This document shows, piece by piece, positions 1 through 8,252 of a stretch of DNA of 58,685 nucleotides (positions within the stretch are counted from its first letter, which is position 1; the number at the start of each line of letters is the position of its first letter). The notes under the pieces are model-generated. The model was not told the DNA's origin, did not search any database, and saw nothing but the letters and a program-made list of their open reading frames with translations. Made by a program: the position numbers and the translations under genes. Origin of the DNA: Methylobacterium terricola (GTDB lineage Bacteria > Pseudomonadota > Alphaproteobacteria > Rhizobiales > Beijerinckiaceae); assembly GCF_006151805.1 (NCBI RefSeq), contig NZ_VDDA01000027.1, positions 1-58,685 on the forward strand, given 5' to 3'.

Positions 1-110
1 TCAACCGTTACATCGCCGAGCACAACGGCAGGCCGAAGCCCTTCGTCTGGACCAAGCCGGCCGCCGCCATCCTCGATGCCGTCAACGGCAACGCTGCACC
101 ATCCGTTTGA
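1..110 (+). pseudogene. 3' end of an IS630-family transposase (cut by window start)
   Basis: The first 110 bases read, from base 3, as about 35 residues ending at a TGA at 108-110. They carry the motif RPKPFVWTKPAAAIL, typical of the C-terminus of many IS630 transposases (F-x-W-T-K). The rest lies outside the window. Only 10 bases separate it from the complete IS630 copy that follows, and the two C-termini differ, so they are different elements lying end to end. Family call from the motif; completeness cannot be judged. Confidence 0.7.
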
Positions 111-120
111 GTCAAGGCAC

Positions 121-1298
121 TAGTGTCCTGCGTCTGAAGTTCGTGGCAAAGTGTGGGTCTGTTGGGAGGCGCCGATGGCCTACCGTGTACCCACATCTCT
201 TGACCTGAGCGCCGAGGAACGAGCTGAGCTTGAGAGATGGGCCCGCCGCCGCAAGACAGCCCAGGGGCTCGCCCTGCGTGCCCGCATCGTGCTTCTAGCC
301 TCCGATGGACGGAGCAATACGGCCATCGCGGCGGAACTGAGCACCGGCAAGCACACTGTCGGCAAATGGCGCGAACGGTTTGCCCGCGAACGCACGGATG
401 GCCTGCTGGATGAACCTCGCTCGGGAGCCCCGCGCCGGATCGGCGACGAGCAAGTCGCCGAGTTGATCGACCGCACGCTCTGCGAGCGGCGCCAGGGTGC
501 CACTCACTGGAGCCAGCGCAGCATGGCCAAGGTCAGCGGGGTGTCAGGAGCGACGGTCGGGCGAGTCTGGCGCGCGTTCGGCCTGCAGCCGCACCGATCC
601 GAGACCTTCAAGCTCTCCACCGATCCGCTGTTTGCCGAGAAGGTGCGCGATATCGTGGGGCTCTATCTGGCTCCGCCCGCCCGTGCCCTGGTTCTCTGCG
701 TGGACGAGAAGTCCCAGGTTCAGGCGCTCGATCGCACGCAGCCGCTGCTGCCGCTCCGGCCCGGACAGGTGGAGCGGCGCACGCACGACTATGCCCGACA
801 TGGCACCACCAGCTTGTTTGCCGCTCTCGATGTAAAGGCCGGGACCGTGATCGGGCAGTGCTATCCGCGTCACCGCGCCAGCGAGTTCCGCCGCTTCCTG
901 GATGAGATCGAGGCGGCGGTACCGGCCGACCTCGACGTGCATCTGGTGCTCGACAACTCGGCGACGCACAAGACTAAGTTGATCCGCGATTGGTTAGCCA
1001 GGCGCGCGCACTATCACGTGCACTTCACGCCGACCTCTGCTTCATGGATCAACCAGGTCGAGCGATGGTTCGGCTTGCTGACGGAGCGGGCGATCCGGCG
1101 AGGCGTTCATTGCTCGGTGGACGAACTCGAACGCGACATTCGCGCCTTCATCGAGGCCACGAATGCCGATCCGAGACCGTTCCGGTGGGTGAAGTCGGCC
1201 GCCTCCATCCTGGCCAGCGTCAAACGCTTCTGCCTGAGAGCACTCGAAGCTGAGCCAGAGACAAAGCCTTTGACACGAACTTCAGACGCAGGACACTA
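121..1298 (+). mobile_element. Complete IS630-family insertion sequence with 25-bp perfect terminal repeats
   Basis: Positions 121-145 are the exact reverse complement of 1274-1298 (25 of 25). Each end carries TA at its outer edge (121-122 and 1297-1298), the TA target duplication expected of IS630 elements. The element holds one transposase gene. Immediately right of it the coding sequence of a DUF2254 gene resumes on the minus strand, so this copy landed in, and ended, that gene. Repeats and TA are seen directly; the family is known for TA targets. Confidence 0.93.
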
Positions 1299-1299
1299 G
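175..1299 (+). CDS. IS630-family transposase
   Basis: A DDE transposase of about 374 residues. The N-terminal half has a helix-turn-helix/winged-helix region (residues about 15-130, with GKHTVGKWRERF). The C-terminal half has the DDE domain: LCVDEKSQVQALDR (first Asp), HLVLDNSATHKT (second Asp) and SWINQVERWFG (Glu). The ATG at 175 is chosen because family proteins start near MAYRVP; an in-frame ATG at 151 would add eight unlikely residues. The stop codon overlaps the right terminal repeat. No frameshift or missing catalytic residue is seen, so the element may be active. Confidence 0.92.
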   Translation: MAYRVPTSLDLSAEERAELERWARRRKTAQGLALRARIVLLASDGRSNTAIAAELSTGKHTVGKWRERFARERTDGLLDEPRSGAPRRIGDEQVAELIDRTLCERRQGATHWSQRSMAKVSGVSGATVGRVWRAFGLQPHRSETFKLSTDPLFAEKVRDIVGLYLAPPARALVLCVDEKSQVQALDRTQPLLPLRPGQVERRTHDYARHGTTSLFAALDVKAGTVIGQCYPRHRASEFRRFLDEIEAAVPADLDVHLVLDNSATHKTKLIRDWLARRAHYHVHFTPTSASWINQVERWFGLLTERAIRRGVHCSVDELERDIRAFIEATNADPRPFRWVKSAASILASVKRFCLRALEAEPETKPLTRTSDAGH

Positions 1300-1971
1300 G
1301 GCGTTGATGTCCATGGCCTGCACGTAGCCCCCACCGGTCGCGGCGACCGCACGTCCGGTCGGCGCCTCAGCGGGGCGCGTCGGCCCCGGCTCGTCCCGCG
1401 TACGGGCGGCGATGGCCTCGCAGAGGTCGCGCTGGACGGCATCGACCACGGTCTCGATGTTGATGCCGGTGGCGATGTGGTGGACGAACCAGACCAGCGT
1501 ACCGATAGCGACCAGCGCCAGGACGAGCGCGCCGGTGATCGCGAGGTGGGGGACAAACGGGCTCTCCTCCACCGTGCGCACCGTGCGCAGGACCATCAGC
1601 GAGTAGGCGAAGGCCCCGAGGAAGATGCCCAGGACCGTCTGGTTGCGGGCATCGCGGATGAAGTTGCGCAGCAGTCGGGGGCCTATCTGGCCGGAGGCCA
1701 GGGTCAGGGCAGCGATGGTTATGGAGAAGGTCGTGCCAGCGACCCCGATGTTGGAGGACGCGATGGCGCTGAGCAGTGCCCGCGCGCCCTCGGCGCCGCC
1801 GGAATAGCCCCAGTTCGTGTCCGGGGAGGAGGCGTCGAGGCTGGCGATGTGGGCCGTCTCCAGCGAAATTCCGAACTGGGCCAGCAGGATGCAGCCGAGC
1901 ACGACCAGTGCGGGTCGAAGCCAGAACAGGTCGCCGAGGATCTCCAGCCAGGCTTTAATGCGTGTATTCAT
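1282..1971 (-). pseudogene. DUF2254 membrane protein, 3' half lost to IS630 insertion
   Basis: The minus-strand frame starting at ATG 1971 (MNTRIKAWLEILGD) encodes about 225 residues of a predicted inner-membrane protein: hydrophobic segments near residues 15-35, 70-105, 115-135 and 150-170, then a stretch with GGGYVQAMDINA, the motif at the start of the soluble half of DUF2254 proteins (usually about 400-450 residues). The frame enters the IS630 right end at 1298 and stops at 1282. The missing half is not found left of the element inside this window. Function of the family is unknown. Confidence 0.75.
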
Positions 1972-2106
1972 CGCTGAGGCCTGACAGCTCCCGCCGCCGG
2001 CGACAACCGGCACGAATTACCGTCCCCGGTCGTTAGACATCGACCGCGCGGCCCGTCCGACGCGGAACGGCGCGTTCGGACAAACCGCGGATGGGAAGGA
2101 CATCCT

Positions 2107-3360
2107 TTGATCTCGATCTTCGACCTCGCCGCGCTGCTTCTCACCCTGTCGGCCATATTCGGCTGGCTGAACCGGCGCTTCCTGCGCATGCCGCACAGCA
2201 TCGGCCTGCTCGTTATGGGGCTCCTCGCCTCGCTCGCCCTGGTGCTCGCCGACGTCGCCTTCCCGCAGCAGCACCTCTACGAGGACCTCACCCGCGTGCT
2301 CGACCAGGTCGACTTCACCGGCGTGGTCATGAATGGGATGCTGGCCTTCCTGCTGTTCGCCGGGGCCCTGAACCTCGACCTCGGCGCCCTTCGCGAACGC
2401 GCCTTCGCCGTGGGCATCCTCGCGCTTCTCGGGACGCTCGTGTCGACCGATGTGGTCGGAGCGGCGTTCTGGGCGGCGGCGCAGGCGCTCGGCAGCCCGG
2501 TGACGCTGGCCTGGGCCCTGGTGTTCGGCGCGCTGATCAGCCCGACGGACCCCGTCGCGGTGCTGGCCACCCTGAAGAACGTCAAGGTACCGGAAGCCCT
2601 CGAAGTGGAGATGCAGGGCGAGGCGCTGTTCAACGACGGCATCGGCATCGTGCTGTTCACGGTGCTGGTCGCCTTCGCAGTAGAGTCGGGAGGCGAGACG
2701 ACGAGCGCCGGCGGGGTGGCGACGCTTCTCCTGCACGAGGCCGTAGGCGGCGTGCTCCTCGGCATCGTCACCGGCTACGTCGCCTACCGCGCGATGAAGG
2801 CCATCGACGACTTTCCAGTCGAGGTTCTGATCACCCTAGCTCTCGTGACCGGCACCTACGCGATTGCCCGGAAGCTTGGGACGAGCGGGCCTCTCGCCGT
2901 GGTCGCGGCGGGACTGCTCGTCGGCGAGCGTGCACCCCGCTACGCCATGAGCGACACCACCCAGAAGTACGTCTCGGCCCTGTGGACGCTCATCGACGAG
3001 GTGCTGAACTCGGTGCTTTTCCTCCTGATCGGCCTGGAGGTGCTGGTCCTCCGCTTCCAGGTCTCCGGCTTGGCTTCGGCGGCCTGTGCCGTTCCCATCG
3101 TGCTCGTCGCCCGCCTCGTCGCGGTCTCGACACCCGTCATGCTTTTCCGTTGGGGCGGCAACCTCTCGCTCGGCAACGTACCGTTCCTGACTTGGGCGGG
3201 CGTACGCGGCGGCATCTCGGTGGCGTTGGCGCTCTCACTCCCGGAAAGCGATGCCAAGCCCGCCATCCTCGCGGCGACCTACGCCGTCGTGCTCTTCACC
3301 ATCATCGTGCAGGGCTCAACCCTCGGCCTTGTGGCCAGACGGACCCTCCGCGCGACCTAA
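2107..3360 (+). CDS. CPA1-family Na+(K+)/H+ antiporter
   Basis: A 417-residue membrane protein of the monovalent cation:proton antiporter 1 family (NhaP/YjcE type) that exchanges cytoplasmic Na+ or K+ for protons. About 12 hydrophobic segments are visible. The family's ion-binding motifs are present: ISPTDPVAVLA near residue 140 and FNDGIGIVLF near residue 177, plus a conserved Arg in the VRGGISVALALS segment near residue 365. The start is a TTG preceded by GGAAGGA about 8 bases upstream; the next in-frame ATG would delete the first membrane segment. It stands alone, with no partner subunit gene nearby. Confidence 0.88.
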   Translation: MISIFDLAALLLTLSAIFGWLNRRFLRMPHSIGLLVMGLLASLALVLADVAFPQQHLYEDLTRVLDQVDFTGVVMNGMLAFLLFAGALNLDLGALRERAFAVGILALLGTLVSTDVVGAAFWAAAQALGSPVTLAWALVFGALISPTDPVAVLATLKNVKVPEALEVEMQGEALFNDGIGIVLFTVLVAFAVESGGETTSAGGVATLLLHEAVGGVLLGIVTGYVAYRAMKAIDDFPVEVLITLALVTGTYAIARKLGTSGPLAVVAAGLLVGERAPRYAMSDTTQKYVSALWTLIDEVLNSVLFLLIGLEVLVLRFQVSGLASAACAVPIVLVARLVAVSTPVMLFRWGGNLSLGNVPFLTWAGVRGGISVALALSLPESDAKPAILAATYAVVLFTIIVQGSTLGLVARRTLRAT

Positions 3361-3642
3361 GTGGCCTTGGAGCCCCGTCGGGGTTCGGCCGGTAAGCAGG
3401 GGTTCGACGGAGTCCGGAGGCCGTCGGCGACCGTCCTTCGTGACTTCGCGGTCAAGCGGTCGGTCATCACCGCCCTCTGTCCGGAAAGCCGGCGTGGCAA
3501 CCCGAACGTGAGGGCGTTGCTGGCCTTCCTCGTGGAGGTGTTCCCGATGTCGGCTCCCCAGGGACATGTAGGTTGCAGCGAGCGTGGGAGACGAGGAGGA
3601 TGCTCCATCGTACAGGGAACCCAGCATAATGGGCCTCGGCAT

Positions 3643-3740
3643 GCTGATGTCGTGACCGACGCATAAAGGTCCGCTTTGTCCTACCAAGCGGACGTCTCAG
3701 CCAACAGGACTGAATGTCTGCATGGGGTCAGCAGTTCGCA
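3643..3740. repeat. 98-bp dispersed intergenic repeat, copy A
   Basis: This stretch aligns without gaps to 35929-36026 at 70 of 98 positions (counted by hand). Both begin GCTGATGTCGTG and end TTCGCA, and both hold an 8-bp inverted repeat (GTCCGCTT / AAGCGGAC here, one mismatch in the other copy) followed by TCTGCA-GGGGTCAG. Neither copy lies in a gene. It sits in a gene-free stretch, 3361-3860, in which I see nothing else convincing. Confidence 0.6.
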
Positions 3741-3860
3741 TGCCGCTTGTTCGGCTGTGCGCCATCAACGGACTTTCGGCCGAAACCATTGAAATGGCCG
3801 CTTCGGAGCCCGATAGCTGCCGTTGACATTAAATGATAGGGCCGGCAGTCACGACAGGCT

Positions 3861-4076
3861 AGACTCGCCAAGGTCGAGGACCAGCTTGACCGCTTCCGCG
3901 CCGAGGAGTTCTGGGACCGCATCATGCAGCCAATAGCCAAGTTCCTGGTTGGTCCGGGCCCCATGACGCCGGCCAAGATCCTGCCGGAGTTCAGGGTCGT
4001 GACCCACCGCGGCGCACTCTGCACAAGGAGCCCCTCACGCTGGGGATGCATCGCATCGGCGACCGGGCGCGTTTGA
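3861..4076 (+). pseudogene. Decayed gene fragment, unknown function
   Basis: From 3861 a frame without a start codon reads RLAKVEDQLDRFRAEEFW, then DRIMQPIAKFLVGPGPM, with codon use like the real genes here, until TGA at 4074-4076. From about 4020 a different frame reads HKEPLTLGMHRIGDRAR, which looks like its continuation, so a frameshift is likely. No start, no intact end and no recognised family. It looks like a gene relic between the antiporter and the YidB-like gene. Confidence 0.4.
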
Positions 4077-4134
4077 TGCCCGGACCCTGTCGGCGGACGA
4101 GCCCCTCCTCGCCGCCGCAAGCCGGAGACGACCC

Positions 4135-4581
4135 ATGAGCGACGGATACCCCTCGATGATGGCTCTCCTGGGCCTGCTGGCCCTCGCCGGCTACCAGAAC
4201 TGGGACAAGATCGCGGAGATGTTGGGTGGGGCCGGCCAGGCCGCCCCCGCGCACCCGGGGTCCGGTGCCGCGCCCGGCAATTCGGGAGGCGGCATCGGCG
4301 GTCTTCTCGACGGCCTTTTGGGCAACCGGCGCAGCGAGGCGCCGGGCGGCTTCCTGAACAGCGGCTTGGGCGAGATGCTTCAGCGTTTCCAGCAAGCCGG
4401 TCACGGGGCCGCGGCGCAGTCCTGGGTCAACCAGGGACCGAACCAGGAGATCGCGCCTCAGCACCTTGAACAGGCCATCGGTCCCGACGTCCCGGCAACG
4501 CTGACCCAGCGCACGGGCCTGTCCCGCGAGGAGCTTCTCTCCCGCCTGTCCCGGGAGCTCCCCCAGGCCGTCGACCGCTAG
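4135..4581 (+). CDS. YidB/DUF937 family protein
   Basis: A 148-residue protein with the YidB/DUF937 layout: a short hydrophobic N-terminus (MMALLGLLALAGYQNWDKI), a Gly-rich linker (GGGIGGLLDGLLGN), then a helical C-terminal part with SWVNQGPNQEIAPQHLEQAIG and LTQRTGLSREELLSRLSREL. The W-V-x-x-G-x-N-x-x-I/V segment is the family hallmark. Function is not established. A 7-bp stem hairpin lies 40 bases after the stop. Confidence 0.8.
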   Translation: MSDGYPSMMALLGLLALAGYQNWDKIAEMLGGAGQAAPAHPGSGAAPGNSGGGIGGLLDGLLGNRRSEAPGGFLNSGLGEMLQRFQQAGHGAAAQSWVNQGPNQEIAPQHLEQAIGPDVPATLTQRTGLSREELLSRLSRELPQAVDR

Positions 4582-4621
4582 ACGCCAGACGGGCGGATAC
4601 CCGCGTAGCCGGGCTCCTCGA

Positions 4622-4642
4622 CGCCGACGATCTTTGTCGGCG
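4622..4642 (+). terminator. Hairpin downstream of the YidB-like gene
   Basis: CGCCGAC (4622-4628) and GTCGGCG (4636-4642) form a 7-bp stem around a 7-base loop, 40 bases after the stop codon. There is no T-tract, so intrinsic termination is a guess from position and structure. Confidence 0.3.
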
Positions 4643-4734
4643 CCGCTCCCGGGCCTTCGACATCGACGACTACGCCGGCAGGTCGTCGACGGGAGCGGTT
4701 CACCGCGACCGTCATGCGGCCTCGCACGTGGTCG

Positions 4735-4836
4735 TCAGAGCCATCCGTTTTTGCGGAAGCGCCAATAGAGGATCGCGCAGGCGGCGACGATGCCGCCGAT
4801 AACGACGTAGTACCCGTATCGCCATTTCAGGTGCCG
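4735..4836 (-). pseudogene. C-terminal remnant of a CorA-type Mg2+ transporter
   Basis: The minus strand reads HLKWRYGYYVVIGGIVAACA, then ILYWRFRKNGWL and a stop. This is the hallmark C-terminus of CorA transporters (K-W-x-Y-G-Y before the last membrane helix, then an aromatic/basic tail ending GWL). Upstream the frame dissolves into Arg-rich nonsense, so only about 33 codons survive. Call rests on motif resemblance. Confidence 0.55.
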
Positions 4837-4953
4837 CGGGGCGGCGCCTGGGCGGCGGGATCTGGGTTGGGCGTGGCGTGTCGCCTTGAAAAGCCGCGAG
4901 ACGCGTCGGAGCGCGCCAGTCGACCGCCGGAGAACCCGCCTCAACCGCCGTCC

Positions 4954-4967
4954 TTGATCCAGCCCAA
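4954..4967 (+). promoter_or_regulatory. FNR/FixK-type box
   Basis: TTGATCCAGCCCAA matches the FNR/FixK half-site layout TTGAT-N4-ATCAA except in the second half (CCCAA). It is 55 bases before the start of the small membrane protein at 5023, the spacing seen for other boxes in this island. Confidence 0.5.
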
Positions 4968-5022
4968 GGCCAGGCTTCCCGGCCCGTGCGACGTCAGCGG
5001 CGTGCAACCGGAGACAGCCTCA

Positions 5023-5274
5023 ATGAGCGCCCGCCCACTCTCCCTCCCGTGGAACCCGATCCGAGCCTTCACGGCGCTGTTCGTCTCCGCGGTCGTCGGC
5101 GGGTTGGCCGTGGCCGCCGCCTTCTCGCTGCTGGCCGGGACCCTGATCCTCAACGCCGGGGGCTTTCTTTTCCAAGCGCTGGTCACCGGCACCCGGATCC
5201 TCGCGCCCCTGGTCCTGGCGGCCATGATCCTGACAAGCGGGCTGCTCGGGCTCCGCCGCCAGGAGCGGGCTTGA
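5023..5274 (+). CDS. Small two-helix membrane protein, unknown
   Basis: An 83-residue protein, MSARPLSLPWNPIRAF, with two long hydrophobic segments (about residues 17-45 and 52-75) and a basic tail LRRQERA. An upstream in-frame ATG at 4714 would add a non-membrane stretch of unlikely composition that crosses the CorA remnant, so I chose 5023. That start also sits 55 bases after an FNR-type box. No family recognised. Position just before ccoNOQP suggests a role under low oxygen, but this is inference. Confidence 0.55.
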   Translation: MSARPLSLPWNPIRAFTALFVSAVVGGLAVAAAFSLLAGTLILNAGGFLFQALVTGTRILAPLVLAAMILTSGLLGLRRQERA

Positions 5275-5519
5275 TACGAGCCGGTCGTCCGGCCCCCATC
5301 CGGATGCCCCGCCCTCGGCGGCCCCGTCCCGGGCCGTCCGTCCCCAAGGCGCGGTCGTCGCCGGGCACCGCCATCCGTCACGCACGCCTCGCCATTGAAC
5401 CCGCGGATGGAGCACCGGCGGACGACGACGCGCGCCCTGGCCTGGGCGGGCTTCCGGGGTGCCGGTCGCCGGTCGGTTCGGGCGGCCAGCATCTGCGGGT
5501 CGGCATGGCGGCAGGTCGT

Positions 5520-5533
5520 TTGATCGAAATCAA
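5520..5533 (+). promoter_or_regulatory. FNR/FixK box of ccoNOQP
   Basis: TTGATCGAAATCAA is a perfect TTGAT-N4-ATCAA site, 68 bases before the ccoN start. cco operons are classic FixK/FNR targets. The rest of the 327-bp gap 5275-5601 shows no gene. Confidence 0.82.
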
Positions 5534-5601
5534 GGCTCCCGGACGCCCGCGCCCCTAAGCGCAGGCATAGCCGTTTTTGCACGGGGCGAATCGAGCGAGC
5601 C

Positions 5602-7272
5602 ATGGCCGCGACACCAACATCCAAATACATGACGGAGGGAGAGGTCGGCCTAGGCCTCGCCCTCCTGGTCGGCGCCTTCCTCTGCGCCCTAGCCTCGGCC
5701 CGCGCGGTCGACGCGCCGTTCAGCGTCCACATGGCCGTTTTCGCGCTCGCCGCGGTCGCCGGCATCGCCGCCATCCTCAAGCGGTACGAGGGACGGCCCG
5801 CGGAGGCCGCCCCCCAGCAGATCGACGGCAAGCCGAACTACAACCTCGGACCGGTCAAGTTCACCGTGATCGCCGCGATGGCCTGGGGCATCACGGGCTT
5901 CCTCGTCGGCTGCACAATCGCCTTCCAGCTCTGGGCGCCCTCGCTGAACCTCGAGCTCGAATACACGACCTTCGGCCGCTTGCGCCCGCTGCACACCTCG
6001 GCGGTGATCTTCGCCTTCGGCGGCAACGTCCTGATCGGGACCTCGATGTACGTCGTGCAGCGCACCTGCCGGGCGCGGCTCGCGGGCGACCTCGCGCCCT
6101 GGTTCGTGGTGCTCGGCTACAACCTGTTCATCGTCATCGCCGGGACCGGCTACCTGATGGGGGTCACTCAGTCCAAGGAATACGCCGAGCCCGAATGGTA
6201 CGCCGACCTGTGGCTCACCATCGTCTGGGTCGCCTACCTCCTCGTCTTCCTTGCGACCCTCTGGAAGCGAAAGGAACCCCACATCTTCGTGGCAAACTGG
6301 TTCTATCTCGCCTTCATCGTGACCATCGCGATGCTGCACATCGTCAACAACCTGGCGATGCCGGTGAGCTTCCTTGGCTCGAAGTCCTACCCGATGTTCG
6401 CGGGCGTGCAGGATGCTCTGATCCAGTGGTGGTACGGCCACAACGCGGTCGGCTTCTTCCTCACCGCCGGCTTCCTCGCCATCATGTACTACTTCGTCCC
6501 GAAGCGCGCCGAGCGGCCGATCTACTCGTACCGCCTATCAATCATCCACTTCTGGGCGCTGATATTCATGTATATCTGGGCCGGGCCGCACCATCTGCAC
6601 TACACGGCGCTGCCTGATTGGGCCCAGACGCTCGGTATGACCTTCTCAATCATGCTGTGGATGCCGTCCTGGGGCGGCATGATCAACGGCCTGATGACCC
6701 TCTCGGGCGCCTGGGACAAGCTGCGCACCGACCCCGTCCTGCGCTTCATGGTCGTGTCGCTGGCCTTCTACGGCATGGCGACCTTCGAGGGACCGCTCAT
6801 GGCCATCAAGGCCGTCAACGGGCTGTCGCACTACACCGACTGGACCATCGGCCACGTGCATTCGGGTGCGCTCGGCTGGGTCGCCTACGTCTCGTTCGGG
6901 GCAATCTACTGCCTGGTGCCGTGGCTGTGGAACCGGCGTGAGCTGTATTCCTTGAAACTCGTCGAGTGGCACTTCTGGGTCTCGACCCTCGGCATCGTGC
7001 TGTACATCACCTCGATGTGGGTCGCCGGCATCATGCAGGGCCTGATGTGGCGCGCCTACAACACGCTTGGCTTCCTCGAATACTCCTTCGTGGAGACGGT
7101 GGAGGCGATGCAGCCCTACTACCTCGTCCGTGCACTGGGAGGGGTGCTGTTCCTGATCGGGGCGCTGATCATGGCCTACAACCTCGCCATGACCATCGCG
7201 GGTAAGAACGCCGTCGAGCGTGAGCCCGAGGCCACCCCCACGGCCGAACCAGCCCTGGTACCGGCCGAGTGA
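5602..7272 (+). CDS. ccoN: cbb3-type cytochrome c oxidase subunit I
   Basis: The 556-residue catalytic subunit of the high-affinity cbb3 oxidase, which reduces O2 to water at a heme b3-CuB centre in the inner membrane. About 12 membrane helices are visible. Metal ligands sit in RLRPLHTSAVIFAF (low-spin heme b), WYGHNAVGFF (CuB His), PHHLHY (CuB His pair) and GHVHSGALGW (heme b and b3 His). Length and motifs match full CcoN. First gene of ccoNOQP, with a perfect FNR/FixK box upstream. Confidence 0.97.
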   Translation: MAATPTSKYMTEGEVGLGLALLVGAFLCALASARAVDAPFSVHMAVFALAAVAGIAAILKRYEGRPAEAAPQQIDGKPNYNLGPVKFTVIAAMAWGITGFLVGCTIAFQLWAPSLNLELEYTTFGRLRPLHTSAVIFAFGGNVLIGTSMYVVQRTCRARLAGDLAPWFVVLGYNLFIVIAGTGYLMGVTQSKEYAEPEWYADLWLTIVWVAYLLVFLATLWKRKEPHIFVANWFYLAFIVTIAMLHIVNNLAMPVSFLGSKSYPMFAGVQDALIQWWYGHNAVGFFLTAGFLAIMYYFVPKRAERPIYSYRLSIIHFWALIFMYIWAGPHHLHYTALPDWAQTLGMTFSIMLWMPSWGGMINGLMTLSGAWDKLRTDPVLRFMVVSLAFYGMATFEGPLMAIKAVNGLSHYTDWTIGHVHSGALGWVAYVSFGAIYCLVPWLWNRRELYSLKLVEWHFWVSTLGIVLYITSMWVAGIMQGLMWRAYNTLGFLEYSFVETVEAMQPYYLVRALGGVLFLIGALIMAYNLAMTIAGKNAVEREPEATPTAEPALVPAE

Positions 7273-7345
7273 CCCTCGCGGGATCCGCGCGTCCCGGCGG
7301 CTCCCGTGATCCCCCAGTCCCATCCCGCATCACGGACGCTTGATC

Positions 7346-8092
7346 ATGGCCACCGCCCAGCCCGGCCTCTGGAAGAGGCACGAGGTCTTCGAGAAGAACT
7401 CCATCGTCCTGCTTATCGGCGCGCTCCTCGTCGTGGCCATCGGCGGCCTCGTAGAGATCACGCCGCTCTTCTACCTCAAGAGCACGGTGGAAAAGGTCGA
7501 GGGCGTCCGGCCCTACACACCGCTCGAACTCGCCGGGCGCAACATCTACGTCCGCGAGGGCTGCTACCTCTGCCACAGCCAGATGGTCCGGCCGATGCGC
7601 GACGAGGTCGAGCGCTACGGCCACTTCTCGCTCGCCGCCGAGAGCATGTACGACCATCCCTTCCAGTGGGGCTCGAAGCGCACCGGCCCCGACCTCGCCC
7701 GCGTCGGCGGCAAGTATTCGGACCAGTGGCATCGCGAGCACCTGAAGGACCCGCGCGCCGTAGTGCCGGCCTCGATCATGCCGGCCTACGCCTTTCTCGA
7801 CCGGCCGCTCGACGCCGACGCCATCGCGGACGATCTCAAGGCCAACCGCGCCATCGGCGTCCCCTACACCGACGAGATGATCGCTGCAGCGCGCGGCGAC
7901 TTGAAGGCCCAACTCGATCCCGACGGTCCCGGCGCAGCCGACCTGCAGCGCCGCTACCCCGGTGCCAACGTCCGCGACTTCGGCAGCGACAAGGGCCAGG
8001 CTGCCGAGATCGACGCGCTCGTGGCCTACCTGCAGGTGCTCGGCACGATGGTCGACTTCAAGATCTACGAAGACAGGAAGAACCTGAGGTGA
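7346..8092 (+). CDS. ccoO: cbb3 oxidase subunit II, monoheme cytochrome c
   Basis: A 248-residue membrane-anchored cytochrome c carrying electrons to CcoN. An N-terminal anchor helix (residues about 20-42) is followed by the heme motif CYLCH in VREGCYLCHSQMVRPM, and the periplasmic domain holds IMPAYAFL, likely supplying the Met ligand. Start taken as ATG 7346 (MATAQPGLWKRHEVFEKNS); a TTG six bases upstream is possible. Follows ccoN by 73 bases. Confidence 0.95.
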   Translation: MATAQPGLWKRHEVFEKNSIVLLIGALLVVAIGGLVEITPLFYLKSTVEKVEGVRPYTPLELAGRNIYVREGCYLCHSQMVRPMRDEVERYGHFSLAAESMYDHPFQWGSKRTGPDLARVGGKYSDQWHREHLKDPRAVVPASIMPAYAFLDRPLDADAIADDLKANRAIGVPYTDEMIAAARGDLKAQLDPDGPGAADLQRRYPGANVRDFGSDKGQAAEIDALVAYLQVLGTMVDFKIYEDRKNLR

Positions 8093-8097
8093 GCGCT

Positions 8098-8247
8098 ATG
8101 ACCTACGAAAGTGCCGCCGCCTTCGCCCAGACCAGCGGCCTCCTCTACTTCGTCGGCATCTTCGCCGCCGTGTCCCTGTACGCCTTCTGGCCGCGCAATC
8201 GCTCCCGGTTCGACGCCGCCGCCCATCTCCCCCTGATCGAGGACTGA
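8098..8247 (+). CDS. ccoQ: cbb3 oxidase small subunit
   Basis: A 49-residue one-helix protein, MTYESAAAFAQTSGLLYF, with a hydrophobic stretch ending YAFWPRNR, the classic CcoQ exit from the membrane. CcoQ stabilises the cbb3 complex. It lies 5 bases after ccoO and 5 before ccoP, exactly where CcoQ is expected. Confidence 0.9.
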   Translation: MTYESAAAFAQTSGLLYFVGIFAAVSLYAFWPRNRSRFDAAAHLPLIED

Positions 8248-8252
8248 CCGCC

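Noticed and set aside
3361..3687. Overlapping frames on both strands after the antiporter
   Set aside because: None has a ribosome site, a domain or a plausible composition.
7341..7354. TTGATCATGGCCAC near the ccoO start as an FNR box
   Set aside because: Second half-site is missing and it overlaps the start codon.
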